Shown here: one piece after another, positions 17,830 to 27,423 of the stretch | Layout of the letters: each line of letters starts with the position of its first letter | Position numbering within the stretch: the first letter of the stretch is position 1 | From: Indolivaga alginatilytica | Lineage (GTDB): Bacteria > Bacteroidota > Bacteroidia > Bacteroidales > Dysgonomonadaceae | Reading direction: 5' to 3' | Length of the DNA: 64,000 nt | NCBI RefSeq assembly: GCF_003201355.1 | Contig: NZ_QICL01000015.1 | Coordinates: forward strand, 51,264-115,263 | Program-made: the position numbers and the translations under genes | The notes under the pieces: model-generated | Told to the model about the DNA's origin: nothing | Database searches by the model: none | What the model saw: the letters and a program-made list of their open reading frames with translations, nothing else

Positions 17830-20109
17830 TCAATCGTTTAATATTAAAGTAGATGGAACATCTTTTTCCCATGAGGGATATCTCTCTCTCAGGTTTTTCC
17901 AACTCTTTAAGCTCACCATTAATAAATCGTGCTTCTTAAAAATATCAACATCTATCGGAATGTTATTGTTCCATAATTGGAATAAATAAGGATTGACTGC
18001 TTTTATACCTCTTACACTTTTTACAAATTCAATTGATTTATCCATTAAACCGATTGCATCCCAAAGGGTTATACGAACATATGAATTTTGGGTAAGACGC
18101 TCCATAAAATCACCAACGAAAATATCGTCTTCATCCAAAATGGGTACTATAACATTTTTGATCTCTGTTAAACCTCTATCAATAAATATGCCAACCGACA
18201 AATTACTATTTTTCAAGACAGAATGTGTTCCATCACCCAACGATAAAACATCACGATTGGTGACTCTCTTGTTTTTCTTTAAGAACGAGAATAAATGAGC
18301 AGGAAAACGTAATAATTTAGTAGAGAGACCTAAAAACTGTCCTAATAAATTTCCTTGATATATAGAATAATGTGCACCAATCAGCAAAAGATCATAATCG
18401 CCATCATTAGACAACTTTACTATTTTAGCAAAAGGTTCGGATGCCACTTCAAACATTGTATTAACCGGCTGACCTAATTCACGGGCTTTCTCCAAAATAG
18501 GCTCGAAAGTATCACGTTCCTCATCTTCTATATTATATTGGTACAGGTTATTACCCGGGGTAAAATGTACCATATTAATCTCCGAATAATTCTGGCTCTT
18601 TTTCACAAAAGAATTAGCTATCAACAGCAGTTTTTCCCCCAATTCTATATTTTTAAAAGGAGCTAATATCTTGTATATTTTACGTTCTGTAATACTATTT
18701 TCAGGAACTCTATTTTTAAAAATTCTATCGATAAGATCAAGAAGAGGACTTGTCATAAAAGTGGTTACAAGAGCCATTACAACCATCATTGCAAATACTT
18801 CGGGTGTAAGAATCCCCAGATCATAGCCAATATTAAGTACCACCAGTTCCATTAAACCTCTGGTATTCATCAATGCCCCTATAGTCATGCTTGATTTCCA
18901 GTCAAAGCCAATGAATCTTGAGACTAAAGTTCCTCCTACCAGCTTACCGATTGTAGCCAGTAAAATAATTATTCCGCAGATCATCCATAAAGAACCGTCA
19001 TTTAATAACCCTATCCTTGTATTCAAACCTGTATAAACAAAAAACAAAGGAAGAAGTATTACCAGTGATATATCTTCAATTTTATCAATAAACAATTTCC
19101 TGAAATTAATATTAGGAGGCATTATAACCCCTGCCAAAAAAGCTCCAAACAAAGGGTGAATACCTATTATACTGGTTAAGTAAGAGGAAAGAAATAAGAC
19201 AAGAAAAAAGATCCCTATGATGGATTTACTTATAATATTTTTTGAAGTCTGAAGATCCGCAATACGTTGTAAAAAAGGACGTACCAATTTAAACATCAGA
19301 ACAACGTATACCACAGCAAAAAAGATTACATACAAAGAGCTGACAAAAGTTCCTGCTTTTGCTATAGCAATAACTGCCGCCAAAAGGCACCATGCTGTTA
19401 TATCATCTACGGCAGCACAGGTAATCACCATAGCTCCCAAAGGTGTTTTATTAAGTCCTCTTTCATGTACAATCCTCGCCAACACGGGAAAAGCTGTTAT
19501 ACTCATGGCTATCCCCATAAACAAAGCGAAGGACACAAAATGACCATCGGGGTGAGAGAAATAAGGGTAAATAAAATATGAAAAAACAGTGCCGAATGTA
19601 AATAAAATTGCAATACATGAATGGCTTATCAGTATAGCATCATTAGCTCTGTTCTTTAATACTTTGAGATCCAGCTCCATCCCGACGATAAACATAAACA
19701 GAATTAATCCTATCTCACTCAGAAGTTTTATACTACCAATGGACGATGCGGGAAAAATAAGATTTGACATTTCAGGAAAAAATGCACCTAAAAGAGACGG
19801 CCCCAGTACAATACCTGCTATAATTTCACCAATTACGGTCGGTTGTCCTATTTTTTGGCAAATCCACCCAAAAAGACGAACAAAACATAAAATAACAATG
19901 ATTTGAAGAATCAATAATGCAGTAGAACCGGTTGCTTCTTCCAATACAGAAGTCGAAAAATTAGACCAAGCAGAATATCCATTAACAACCTCGTTTCCAT
20001 CCAAACTAACAGCCAATTGATTTTGACCTAAGGACAATACAAAATAGATTACAATAGATAATACACCTACAATCGATATATAAAAAATAAGGTTTTTATG
20101 TTTACTCAT
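17830..20109 (-). CDS. Monovalent cation:proton antiporter, CPA2/KefB type, with C-terminal USP-like region
   Basis: 759 aa. After one N-terminal helix (about 9-28), residues about 55-460 form a sodium/hydrogen exchanger domain with about 12 helices (GEIIAGIVLGPSLLG, FMFIVGMELDL, ITCAAVDDITAWCLLA, ALMNTRGLMELVVLN). Residues about 480-759 are soluble and resemble universal-stress-like nucleotide-binding folds (DLLLIGAHYSIYQGNLLG). It would exchange K+ or Na+ for protons across the inner membrane, with the cytoplasmic tail as regulator. A TATATTTG box lies about 30 bases upstream. Confidence 0.88.
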   Translation of the reverse strand: MSKHKNLIFYISIVGVLSIVIYFVLSLGQNQLAVSLDGNEVVNGYSAWSNFSTSVLEEATGSTALLILQIIVILCFVRLFGWICQKIGQPTVIGEIIAGIVLGPSLLGAFFPEMSNLIFPASSIGSIKLLSEIGLILFMFIVGMELDLKVLKNRANDAILISHSCIAILFTFGTVFSYFIYPYFSHPDGHFVSFALFMGIAMSITAFPVLARIVHERGLNKTPLGAMVITCAAVDDITAWCLLAAVIAIAKAGTFVSSLYVIFFAVVYVVLMFKLVRPFLQRIADLQTSKNIISKSIIGIFFLVLFLSSYLTSIIGIHPLFGAFLAGVIMPPNINFRKLFIDKIEDISLVILLPLFFVYTGLNTRIGLLNDGSLWMICGIIILLATIGKLVGGTLVSRFIGFDWKSSMTIGALMNTRGLMELVVLNIGYDLGILTPEVFAMMVVMALVTTFMTSPLLDLIDRIFKNRVPENSITERKIYKILAPFKNIELGEKLLLIANSFVKKSQNYSEINMVHFTPGNNLYQYNIEDEERDTFEPILEKARELGQPVNTMFEVASEPFAKIVKLSNDGDYDLLLIGAHYSIYQGNLLGQFLGLSTKLLRFPAHLFSFLKKNKRVTNRDVLSLGDGTHSVLKNSNLSVGIFIDRGLTEIKNVIVPILDEDDIFVGDFMERLTQNSYVRITLWDAIGLMDKSIEFVKSVRGIKAVNPYLFQLWNNNIPIDVDIFKKHDLLMVSLKSWKNLRERYPSWEKDVPSTLILND

Positions 20110-20137
20110 ACGATTAATACATAATTCATTTCCGATA

Positions 20138-20145
20138 CAAATATA
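20138..20145 (-). promoter_or_regulatory. Putative -7 box for the KefB-type antiporter
   Basis: Minus-strand TATATTTG followed by TATCGG, about 30 bases before the start codon. Confidence 0.5.
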
Positions 20146-20353
20146 TAAATTTTGCGTTAGACGGCTGTTCTATTAGACTATATAATAGTCTCAACTTTTT
20201 TACAGGTGTAGAAAACTTTTCATTAACTTTGGGAGCATTAAGGTTATAAAGCTTTTGCTTGTTTTTACAGGTTATAGCTTTTTTCAATTTAAAAGAGTAG
20301 CATTTATTATTTTTTAGATTACTTATAATCACCATTTAAATATCTATATTCTG

Positions 20354-20908
20354 ATGAATGAAGAATTAATACAAATTGGTCTGCGGCTTAAAGGTCTCCG
20401 TGATGCATTGGAGCTTACACAATCTGAATTTGCAACGTCATGCGATATTACACTCGAAGATTATATCGAGTACGAAGCAGGAAAAAAAGATTTTTCGATC
20501 AGCTTGCTTAAAAAAATTGCCACCAAGTACAATGTAGATCTCACAACCCTCATGTTTGACGAGGAACCCCGAATGAGTAGCTATGCTATTACACGAAAAG
20601 AAAAAGGGTTAGCAATCAAGCGTGTGGAAGAGTATCAATATCAGGCTTTGGCAACAGGCTTTGCTAATAGAAAAGCTGAGATATTTATAGTCACGGTAGA
20701 ACCCAAAACCGACGATGCGCCTATCCACCTGAGTAAACACCCGGGGCAGGAATTCAATCTAGTCTTTAAAGGCAGGCTTTTAATCCGGATAAATGGAAAA
20801 GACCTTATTCTGGAAAAAGGCGACAGCCTCTACTTTGACCCGAGCTTACCTCATGGCATGAAAGCTTTAGATGGAAAACCCGTTAAATTTTTAGCAGTAA
20901 TAGTTTAA
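20354..20908 (+). CDS. XRE-family regulator with C-terminal cupin
   Basis: 184 aa. Residues about 5-65 form an XRE helix-turn-helix (LRDALELTQSEFATSCDIT, with recognition helix near YIEYEAGKKDF). Residues about 105-184 form a small cupin with HLSKHPGQEFNLVFKGRLL and a second strand set DSLYFDPSLPHGMKAL. Such proteins are DNA-binding sensors of small metabolites. It sits 101 bases upstream of the acyl-CoA synthetase in the same direction, so regulation of that enzyme is the obvious guess. The effector is unknown. Confidence 0.9.
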   Translation: MNEELIQIGLRLKGLRDALELTQSEFATSCDITLEDYIEYEAGKKDFSISLLKKIATKYNVDLTTLMFDEEPRMSSYAITRKEKGLAIKRVEEYQYQALATGFANRKAEIFIVTVEPKTDDAPIHLSKHPGQEFNLVFKGRLLIRINGKDLILEKGDSLYFDPSLPHGMKALDGKPVKFLAVIV

Positions 20909-20939
20909 ACTAAAATCAGTCAATAGTTATCAGTCAAAT

Positions 20940-20999
20940 ATTACTTGTAACTATTTAACGATACTTTCCAAACCAACAAATAGGTCTCAAACCTTAATT
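20940..20999 (-). repeat. Dispersed palindromic repeat, copy D (inverted, before the acyl-CoA synthetase)
   Basis: Read on the minus strand: TTAAGGTTTGAGACCTATTTG, GGTTTGGAAAGTAT, CGTTAAATAG, ACTTGTAA-like end. The palindrome lies 15 bases before the downstream ATG. Confidence 0.7.
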
Positions 21000-21009
21000 T
21001 CAAGAAACT

Positions 21010-22659
21010 ATGTTAGAGAAATTTTTAAAACAAATAGAATTTACATCTACCGAGGATTTCAAAAATAATTTTCACGTAAATATTCCTGACAACTTCAACT
21101 TTGCCTACGACATTGTAGATGAATGGGCTAGAACAAACCCTTCTAAAATAGCACTTTGCTGGTCTAATGAAGAAGGGGAACATATAGACTTCACATTTCA
21201 AGATATAAAAGAACAAAGCGACAAGGCAGCTTCATTCTTTCAGTCATTAGCTATCGGTAAAGGTGATAAAGTAATGCTGATACTGAAGCGCCGCTACGAA
21301 TTTTGGTTCGCTATTGTCGGACTACATAAAATAGGAGCTGTAGCTATTCCTGCAACACATCTTCTTACTCCTAAAGATATCATTTACAGAAATAATGCTG
21401 CTGATATAAAAGCTATTGTCACAACAGATGATGATCTTATCCGTAAACATGTAGATGAAGCATTATCACAATCACCGACCATAAAGCATCTTATCACATG
21501 GGGGGATAATATACCCGATGGTTGGAAAAATTTCTATAAGGGATTAGATAATGCCAAACCATTCGTTCGACCCGGACACGTAAATAACAATGAGGATATT
21601 TCGATACTCTACTTTACTTCGGGAACTACCGGTGAGCCTAAAATGGTAATTCATAATTATACTTATCCGTTAGGACATATAGTTACTGCCAAATATTGGC
21701 ATAACCTGACCGAGGACAGCGTTCATCTAACTGTATCCGATACAGGTTGGGCTAAAGCTGTATGGGGTAAACTATACGGCCAATGGATTGTTGGAGCAAC
21801 GGTAGTAGCCTACGATCATGAGAAATTTACATCGGCAAAAATGTTGGAATTGATCGAAAAATATAAAATCACATCTTTTTGTGCACCTCCCACAGTATAC
21901 AGGTTTATGATTCGTGACGATATGAGCAAATACGATTTATCGTCTCTTAAATACTGCACTACAGCAGGAGAAGCTCTTAATGCATCGGTATTCGAAGCAT
22001 TTTACAAGGCTACAGGAATCAAAATGATGGAAGCATTCGGGCAAACAGAGACTACTCCCACTATTATAACTTTCCCTTGGTTGGAACCGAAACCCGGAGC
22101 AATGGGTGTTTCGAATCCTGCTTATGATATTGACCTTATTACTGCCGAAGGACGTTCTGCCGAAGAAGGAGAATCGGGTGAAGTAGTCATAAGAACAAAT
22201 AATGGAATAAAACCTCTTGGTTTATTTATGGGATATTATCGGGACGAGGCGCTTACCAATCAAGTATATTATGATAATGTATATCATACAGGCGATGTAG
22301 CTTGGAGAGACGAAGACGGCTACTTCTGGTTTATAGGTCGCCTCGATGATGTAATCAAGAGCTCCGGTTACAGAATCGGACCATTCGAAGTAGAAAGTGC
22401 GCTTATGACCCATCCTGCTGTTGTTGAATGTGCCATAACAGGTGTACCTGATGAAATTCGAGGTCAAATAATAAAAGCGACTATAATTCTGGCTGCCGAT
22501 TATAAAAATAAAGCCGGGGAAGCTCTTATTAAAGAAATACAGGATCATGTAAAGAAAGTAACTGCACCCTATAAATACCCGCGAATTATAGAATTTGTGG
22601 AAGAACTCCCCAAAACAATCAGCGGTAAAATAAAACGGGCGGAAATACGAAAAAGATAA
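21010..22659 (+). CDS. AMP-forming acyl-CoA synthetase (acetyl/medium-chain type)
   Basis: 549 aa, ANL superfamily. Motifs in order: phosphate-binding YFTSGTTGEPKMV (about 202), core AGEALNASVFEAF (about 320), EAFGQTETT (about 342), YHTGDVAWRDEDGYFWFIGR (about 422), hinge DDVIKSSGYRIGPFEVE, and the catalytic lysine in KTISGKIKRAEIRKR at the C-terminus. It activates a carboxylate with ATP and CoA. Length and motifs fit the ACSM/acetyl-CoA-synthetase-like branch, not canonical Acs (about 650 aa). It is bracketed by repeat copies D and E with their palindromes nearest the gene. Substrate unknown. Confidence 0.88.
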   Translation: MLEKFLKQIEFTSTEDFKNNFHVNIPDNFNFAYDIVDEWARTNPSKIALCWSNEEGEHIDFTFQDIKEQSDKAASFFQSLAIGKGDKVMLILKRRYEFWFAIVGLHKIGAVAIPATHLLTPKDIIYRNNAADIKAIVTTDDDLIRKHVDEALSQSPTIKHLITWGDNIPDGWKNFYKGLDNAKPFVRPGHVNNNEDISILYFTSGTTGEPKMVIHNYTYPLGHIVTAKYWHNLTEDSVHLTVSDTGWAKAVWGKLYGQWIVGATVVAYDHEKFTSAKMLELIEKYKITSFCAPPTVYRFMIRDDMSKYDLSSLKYCTTAGEALNASVFEAFYKATGIKMMEAFGQTETTPTIITFPWLEPKPGAMGVSNPAYDIDLITAEGRSAEEGESGEVVIRTNNGIKPLGLFMGYYRDEALTNQVYYDNVYHTGDVAWRDEDGYFWFIGRLDDVIKSSGYRIGPFEVESALMTHPAVVECAITGVPDEIRGQIIKATIILAADYKNKAGEALIKEIQDHVKKVTAPYKYPRIIEFVEELPKTISGKIKRAEIRKR

Positions 22660-22665
22660 AGATTC

Positions 22666-22745
22666 AAGGTCTCAGACCTTTTTATTGCTTTGGCAAATAA
22701 TAGTCTTTGACTGTTATAATCACGAAATAGAGCAATAAATATAAG
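22666..22745 (+). repeat. Dispersed palindromic repeat, copy E (forward)
   Basis: Perfect AAGGTCTCAGACCTT at 22666-22680, then TTTATTGCTTTGGCAAATAA and an AT-rich arm. It begins six bases after the stop codon. Confidence 0.8.
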
Positions 22746-22750
22746 AAGCC

Positions 22751-22801
22751 AGAGTTTATATCGGCCTAAATATGCAATACGCCCCTATGGGAATAAACTC
22801 T
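22751..22801 (+). other. Hairpin with a large structured-looking loop
   Basis: Stem AGAGTTTAT / ATAAACTCT enclosing 33 bases that include CCCCTATGGG. Function unknown. Confidence 0.4.
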
Positions 22802-22809
22802 ACTCTTTA

Positions 22810-22848
22810 CAAATACCTGCTTATATAACAATGGGCAGGTATTTTTTT
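22810..22848 (+). terminator. Terminator of the acyl-CoA synthetase transcript
   Basis: Stem AAATACCTGC / GCAGGTATTT followed by a seven-T run. Confidence 0.85.
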
Positions 22849-22863
22849 GATTCGAGATTTTAT

Positions 22864-22871
22864 TAACTTTG
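22864..22871 (+). promoter_or_regulatory. Putative -7 box for proB-proA
   Basis: TAACTTTG just after the preceding terminator. Repeat copy F then lies within the predicted leader. Confidence 0.5.
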
Positions 22872-22939
22872 ACAAATAAATAAGTAACTTGTCAACTGTT
22901 TTTTATACTTGATAAAGAAATAAGAAGGTCTGTGACCTT
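22866..22939 (-). repeat. Dispersed palindromic repeat, copy F (inverted, in proB leader)
   Basis: Plus-strand palindrome AAGGTCTGTGACCTT at 22925-22939, eight bases before the proB ATG. Read on minus it continues CTTATTTCTTTATCAAGTATAA. Confidence 0.75.
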
Positions 22940-22947
22940 TATATAAA

Positions 22948-24042
22948 ATGAAAAAAGAAAATTCGAAAAAGAACCGAATAGTTATAAAGATAGGTAGTAA
23001 TGTCTTAACCCGAAAGGATGGTACGCTGGATATTACCCGAATGTCTGCATTGGTCGATCAGATTGCTGAACTACGTAAATCAGGGATTGAAATTATTCTT
23101 GTCTCATCAGGAGCCGTAGCATCAGGTAAATCAACTATTCGTCCCAAATCGAAATTGGATGTAGTATCTGCCCGTCAGTTATACTCGGCAATAGGTCAGG
23201 TAAGACTTATCAATCAATACTTTACGCTTTTCGATAATTATAATATAGTTTGCGGTCAAATATTGGCGACTAAAGAAGACTTTGCAACCCGCCGACATTA
23301 TCTTAATCAACGCAATTGCATGACAGTCATGCTTCAAAATGGTGTAACACCCATTGTGAATGAAAACGACACTATTTCGGTAAATGAATTGATGTTCACT
23401 GATAACGATGAATTATCGGGTTTAGTTGCAACAATGATGAATTGTCAGACGTTAATTATACTGAGTAATATTGACGGTATATATAATGGTAACCCTGCCG
23501 ACCCAAAAGCAAGTGTAATCTCCGAGATAAACCCTAAGAAAGATCAGATAGAGGAATTTATACAGACTTCTAAATCGACATCGGGACGTGGAGGAATGCA
23601 AACCAAATACAACATTGCCCGTAAGATAGCGGAAGAAGGCATCGAAGTAATAATAGCGAACGGAAAGACTGATGATATTTTACTAAATCTCATATCCGAT
23701 CCTAAAACTATATGCACACGTTTCAAACCCTCTAAAAAGGCAGTTTCTAATGTCAAGAAGTGGATTGCCCATTCCGAAAGCTTTGCCAAAGGCGAAGTAC
23801 ATATCAACGATGGAGCAAAAGAAGCCCTAATCAGTGAAAAAGCTGTAAGTTTACTACCCATAGGAATAGTGAAAATAGAAGGAGACTTTGAAGTGGATGA
23901 TATAGTAAAAATTATTGACACCAAGCAAAAGCAAATCGGAGTTGGTCGCATTGCTTTTGACAGTAAAACAGTAGAAAAATTGATAGGCAAGAGTAATGAA
24001 AAACCAATTATACATTACGATTACCTATATATAGACAAATAA
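22948..24042 (+). CDS. proB: Glutamate 5-kinase
   Basis: 364 aa. Residues about 8-255 form an amino-acid kinase domain ([60 protein letters not shown]). Residues about 275-360 form the C-terminal PUA domain. It phosphorylates glutamate to gamma-glutamyl phosphate, the first step of proline synthesis, in the cytoplasm; PUA-bearing forms are often feedback-inhibited by proline. ProA follows after four bases, so the pair is one operon. Confidence 0.96.
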   Translation: MKKENSKKNRIVIKIGSNVLTRKDGTLDITRMSALVDQIAELRKSGIEIILVSSGAVASGKSTIRPKSKLDVVSARQLYSAIGQVRLINQYFTLFDNYNIVCGQILATKEDFATRRHYLNQRNCMTVMLQNGVTPIVNENDTISVNELMFTDNDELSGLVATMMNCQTLIILSNIDGIYNGNPADPKASVISEINPKKDQIEEFIQTSKSTSGRGGMQTKYNIARKIAEEGIEVIIANGKTDDILLNLISDPKTICTRFKPSKKAVSNVKKWIAHSESFAKGEVHINDGAKEALISEKAVSLLPIGIVKIEGDFEVDDIVKIIDTKQKQIGVGRIAFDSKTVEKLIGKSNEKPIIHYDYLYIDK

Positions 24043-24046
24043 AAAA

Positions 24047-25300
24047 ATGGACGACACGAAACAGCTGTTTGAAGCAGCCAAAACAGCAGGAAGAAGCTTA
24101 CTTCTTTTAAAGGATGAACAGATTAATTCTTTACTGGAAGCTATTGCAAAAGAAACAGAAGCAAAAATACATTACATTCTTTCGGAAAATCTAAAAGACC
24201 TCCAAAGAATGGACAAAGACAATCCTAAATACGACAGATTAAAACTCACAGAAGAGCGTATTATGGGGATTGTATCCGATATCCGAAATATAATCAACCT
24301 ACCCTCTCCTATTGGCAGAGTCCTTGAAAACAAAACACTTGATAATGGTTTACATTTAACCAAGAAAGCGGTTCCATTCGGTGTTATCGGAGTTATATTT
24401 GAAGCTCGTCCGAATGTTTGTTTTGATGTATTCTCGCTATGTTTCAAGTCCGGCAATGTATGTCTGCTAAAAGGAGGATCCGATGCCACTTTTTCCAATC
24501 GAGCCATAGTTGAAATAATCAGAGGCGTACTGGATGATTATGATGCAAATCCCAATATATGCACTTTATTACCTAATGACAGAGAAGTAATTGATGAATT
24601 GCTGAATGCAAGAGAATATGTAGATCTTATTATTCCCAGAGGCGGCAGCTCTCTTATTAATTATGTGAGAGATAATGCACGTATTCCATTCATTGAAACA
24701 GGTGCAGGTGTATGTCATACCTATTTCCACTCCAAAGGGAATAAAGAAATTGCTCAACAAATAGTTCATAATGCAAAAACAAGGCGGGTAAGCGTATGCA
24801 ATACTCTCGATTGTCTCGTTATTGATAAAGATCGCTTAAATGACCTGCCTTATATCTGTGAAAATCTGAAAAACGATCATGTGGTAATTTATGCCGACAA
24901 ATTGGCATATGAAGCATTACACGGTCATTACCCTTCTAAATTACTGAAAGAAGCATCTGGTGAAAGCTTCGGTACTGAGTTTTTAGATTATAAAATGGCT
25001 GTAAAAATAGTAAATAATATCCATGATGCAATTGATCATATTTCAAAATACGGTTCTAAACACAGTGAGGCTATTATAACTGAAGACGAATCGGCAAACC
25101 TTCTGTTTCAATTCCTCATAGATGCTGCATGCGTATATATAAATGCTTCAACAGCCTTTACCGATGGCGCCCAATTCGGACTTGGAGCAGAGATAGGAAT
25201 CAGTACTCAAAAGATACACGCCCGCGGCCCGATGGCTTTGCAGGAACTTTGCAGCTACAAATGGATTGTTGAAGGAAGCGGACAAACAAGAAAATCGTAA
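24047..25300 (+). CDS. proA: Gamma-glutamyl phosphate reductase
   Basis: 417 aa, the normal length. Aldehyde dehydrogenase-like fold with [15 protein letters not shown] (about 108), [15 protein letters not shown] (about 140), [13 protein letters not shown] (about 197), and the catalytic Cys near 251 in [15 protein letters not shown]. It reduces gamma-glutamyl phosphate to glutamate semialdehyde with NADPH, the second step of proline synthesis. The stop TAA is the start of repeat copy G. Confidence 0.96.
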   Translation: MDDTKQLFEAAKTAGRSLLLLKDEQINSLLEAIAKETEAKIHYILSENLKDLQRMDKDNPKYDRLKLTEERIMGIVSDIRNIINLPSPIGRVLENKTLDNGLHLTKKAVPFGVIGVIFEARPNVCFDVFSLCFKSGNVCLLKGGSDATFSNRAIVEIIRGVLDDYDANPNICTLLPNDREVIDELLNAREYVDLIIPRGGSSLINYVRDNARIPFIETGAGVCHTYFHSKGNKEIAQQIVHNAKTRRVSVCNTLDCLVIDKDRLNDLPYICENLKNDHVVIYADKLAYEALHGHYPSKLLKEASGESFGTEFLDYKMAVKIVNNIHDAIDHISKYGSKHSEAIITEDESANLLFQFLIDAACVYINASTAFTDGAQFGLGAEIGISTQKIHARGPMALQELCSYKWIVEGSGQTRKS

Positions 25301-25392
25301 GGTCTCAGACTTTTTTATTGCTTTGGCTAGGTATAAAAACCAGAGACAGTTATGGCGATAAAACATTGCATTAAATATTTAACGTGATTTAG
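25299..25392 (+). repeat. Dispersed palindromic repeat, copy G (forward, full length)
   Basis: AAGGTCTCAGACTTT at 25299-25313, TTATTGCTTTGG, AGGTATAAAAACCAGAGA, AGTTATG, ATTAAATATTTAACG. It spans exactly from the proA stop to the next ATG. Confidence 0.8.
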
Positions 25393-25578
25393 ATGAAAAA
25401 GAAGAGGAATCAGGAAAGAGGAAAAATAACTATTCAGGATTATATAAAAGCTGTAAAAAAAGCAGATAGAGAAACCCAATTAGAAACCAATGTAGGTTTT
25501 ACTGCTATAACTAAAGTACATAAAAGCAAAAAACTATACAATCGTAAAAGAGATAAAAAAGATTATTTTGGAGAATAA
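25393..25578 (+). CDS. Small highly basic protein of unknown function
   Basis: 61 aa, about one third Lys/Arg (starts MKKKRNQERGKITIQDYIK). No membrane segment. The pattern resembles short conserved basic proteins seen in Bacteroidales genomes, possibly nucleic-acid or ribosome associated, but I cannot name it. It overlaps the presumed TTG start of the acyltransferase by 11 bases, suggesting translational coupling. It begins directly after repeat copy G. Confidence 0.7.
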   Translation: MKKKRNQERGKITIQDYIKAVKKADRETQLETNVGFTAITKVHKSKKLYNRKRDKKDYFGE

Positions 25579-26545
25579 TACTATAAACAAAAGAAATATT
25601 ACTCTTGATTATTTCAAAGTAGGATTAAGCATTTTAGTGATTATGCTGCATTGTCCCTTTGTGACTATTTATCCGCCCCAAAATGGAAATTTACTTGAAA
25701 ATATTGGATACATAGTCGGTTGGGAACTATCATATGGTTTAGCGAAAATAAGTGTCCCGCTTTTTTTTATAATAAACGGATACTTTCTTGATATAACAAG
25801 TAGGGAAAAAACCATCAAGTATCTAACCAAACTAATAATATTATATATCGTTTGGACACTGTTATACCTCCCTTGGTTTTATCCACAGTTTAAAGACGAC
25901 ATTAAATCTCTAATAATAACAACTGCAAATGGTCTTTTTCACTTGTGGTATCTGGTGTCAGTAATTGGAGCTATAATAATACTTTATCTCTTAAATAAGA
26001 TAAAAGTAAATAAGCTCGGACTTATTATATTATCTATTGCTTTTTTCTTTATCGGCTATTTTATACAAAAAAGAGACCCTTATTCTTCATTCGAAGTTAT
26101 GAAATATCGTAATTTTCTATTCTGGGCATTTCCATTTGTTACTATCGGGCATTTAATAAAATATGTATCCTATTCAAAAATCAAAAAATTCATGCCTTAT
26201 ATTCTCGCAATCGGAAGCATTGCCTTAATGATAGAAGCATATATATATATGGAACAGCAGGTAACAAATAACTTGTATATAGTACCGCTCTTTTTATGCC
26301 CTGCTCTTTTTTTATACGTGCTTAAGAACGGTAAGATGGGTCCCTATACAAAGTATAACACTGTGGCTGATATGTCTATTGCAATCTTCCTTGTACATCC
26401 TATGGCACTCTTGTCCGGTTTATATTTCGATATAAATGGATACCTTGGCTCATCAGTTCTTTTCTTTTTATTTATTACAATTACAACATTGCCTGTCGCC
26501 TATCTCATAGTAAGGCTCAACAGATTTCTAAAAATCCTCTTATAA
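25568..26545 (+). CDS. Membrane acyltransferase, acyltransferase-3 (OafA) family
   Basis: 325 aa with about ten membrane helices. The N-terminal signature LDYFKVGLSILVIMLHCPFV (about 10-29) is the family's first helix with the catalytic-type His. FFIINGYFLD follows near 65. These proteins O-acetylate sugars or other surface molecules. The start is uncertain: TTG at 25568 keeps the whole first helix, whereas the first ATG would remove it, so I keep TTG. The next gene, a serine acetyltransferase homologue, follows after eight bases. Target molecule unknown. Confidence 0.8.
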   Translation: MENNTINKRNITLDYFKVGLSILVIMLHCPFVTIYPPQNGNLLENIGYIVGWELSYGLAKISVPLFFIINGYFLDITSREKTIKYLTKLIILYIVWTLLYLPWFYPQFKDDIKSLIITTANGLFHLWYLVSVIGAIIILYLLNKIKVNKLGLIILSIAFFFIGYFIQKRDPYSSFEVMKYRNFLFWAFPFVTIGHLIKYVSYSKIKKFMPYILAIGSIALMIEAYIYMEQQVTNNLYIVPLFLCPALFLYVLKNGKMGPYTKYNTVADMSIAIFLVHPMALLSGLYFDINGYLGSSVLFFLFITITTLPVAYLIVRLNRFLKILL

Positions 26546-26553
26546 ACAAAAAA

Positions 26554-27372
26554 ATGACTGATTTAAATAAAATATCAGAATTACTTAATTCTAAATCCAA
26601 TACTCTTCCAATTAACAAGATTGATTTGGAAGCTGCTCTACATACTATCTTTCATCAATTGTTATTTCCTATTTGTGATGAAAATTGCACATCAACCTCT
26701 GACAACCTCAATTTTGTATATTCTGTATTATTAGAGAATATATCAAATTTAATCAACAAAAAAGAAGCTGAAAAAGTAGTAGATTCATTTATTGCTGAAC
26801 TACCCGACCTGAGAATTAAATTATATAATGAAGCAAAATGCTATCTGCAAAATGATCCGGCAGCTCGTAGTATAGAAGAAATTATCATAGCATATCCCGG
26901 TTTCTTTGCTCTTACAGTGCATCGTATCTCGCACATTCTATATAAGATGAATGTTCCTATTATTCCTAGACTATTCTCTGAATACGCCCATGCATCAGTA
27001 GGAATAGATATACATCCGGGAGCACAGATAGGTGATATGTTCTTTATAGATCACGGAACAGGAATTGTTATCGGGGAAACAACTATTATAGGCAACAATG
27101 TAAAAATATATCAGGGAGTAACCTTGGGAGCTTTATTTGTCACCAAAGAACTAAAAGACAAAAAAAGGCATCCGACCATCGAAGATAATGTAGTTATATA
27201 TGCTGGAGCTACTATTTTAGGAGGTACAACAGTTGTAGGTCACGATTCTACAATTGGAGGAAACGTATGGCTTACTAGAAGTGTTGTTCCCTACTCCCTT
27301 GTTTTTCATAACTCTGAGGTAAGAATAAGAACTACTCAGGATTTTGAAGATTCATTCAATTATACAATATGA
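26554..27372 (+). CDS. cysE: Serine O-acetyltransferase
   Basis: 272 aa. A helical N-terminal domain (about 1-140) precedes a left-handed beta-helix of hexapeptide repeats (about 145-255): IDIHPGAQIGDMFFIDHGTG, VIGETTIIGNNVKIYQGVTLG, HPTIEDNVVIYAGATILGG. The HPGA and DHGTG motifs are those of serine acetyltransferase, which makes O-acetylserine from serine and acetyl-CoA for cysteine synthesis. The N-terminal extension is typical of the Bacteroidetes and EpsC-like branch. No cysteine synthase is adjacent, and its neighbour is a surface acyltransferase, so a role in surface acetylation is a minor alternative. Confidence 0.87.
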   Translation: MTDLNKISELLNSKSNTLPINKIDLEAALHTIFHQLLFPICDENCTSTSDNLNFVYSVLLENISNLINKKEAEKVVDSFIAELPDLRIKLYNEAKCYLQNDPAARSIEEIIIAYPGFFALTVHRISHILYKMNVPIIPRLFSEYAHASVGIDIHPGAQIGDMFFIDHGTGIVIGETTIIGNNVKIYQGVTLGALFVTKELKDKKRHPTIEDNVVIYAGATILGGTTVVGHDSTIGGNVWLTRSVVPYSLVFHNSEVRIRTTQDFEDSFNYTI

Positions 27373-27423
27373 AGTATAATAAGGTTAAAACTATAATCTG
27401 AATCACTAAGGGTCTCTAATATA

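Noticed and set aside
20126..20335. 69-codon minus-strand frame upstream of the KefB-type antiporter
   Set aside because: Lysine- and asparagine-rich product expected of AT-rich DNA; it overlaps the antiporter promoter region.
23544..23990. 148-codon frame antisense to proB
   Set aside because: Shadow of a clear proB gene; no domain, no own signals.
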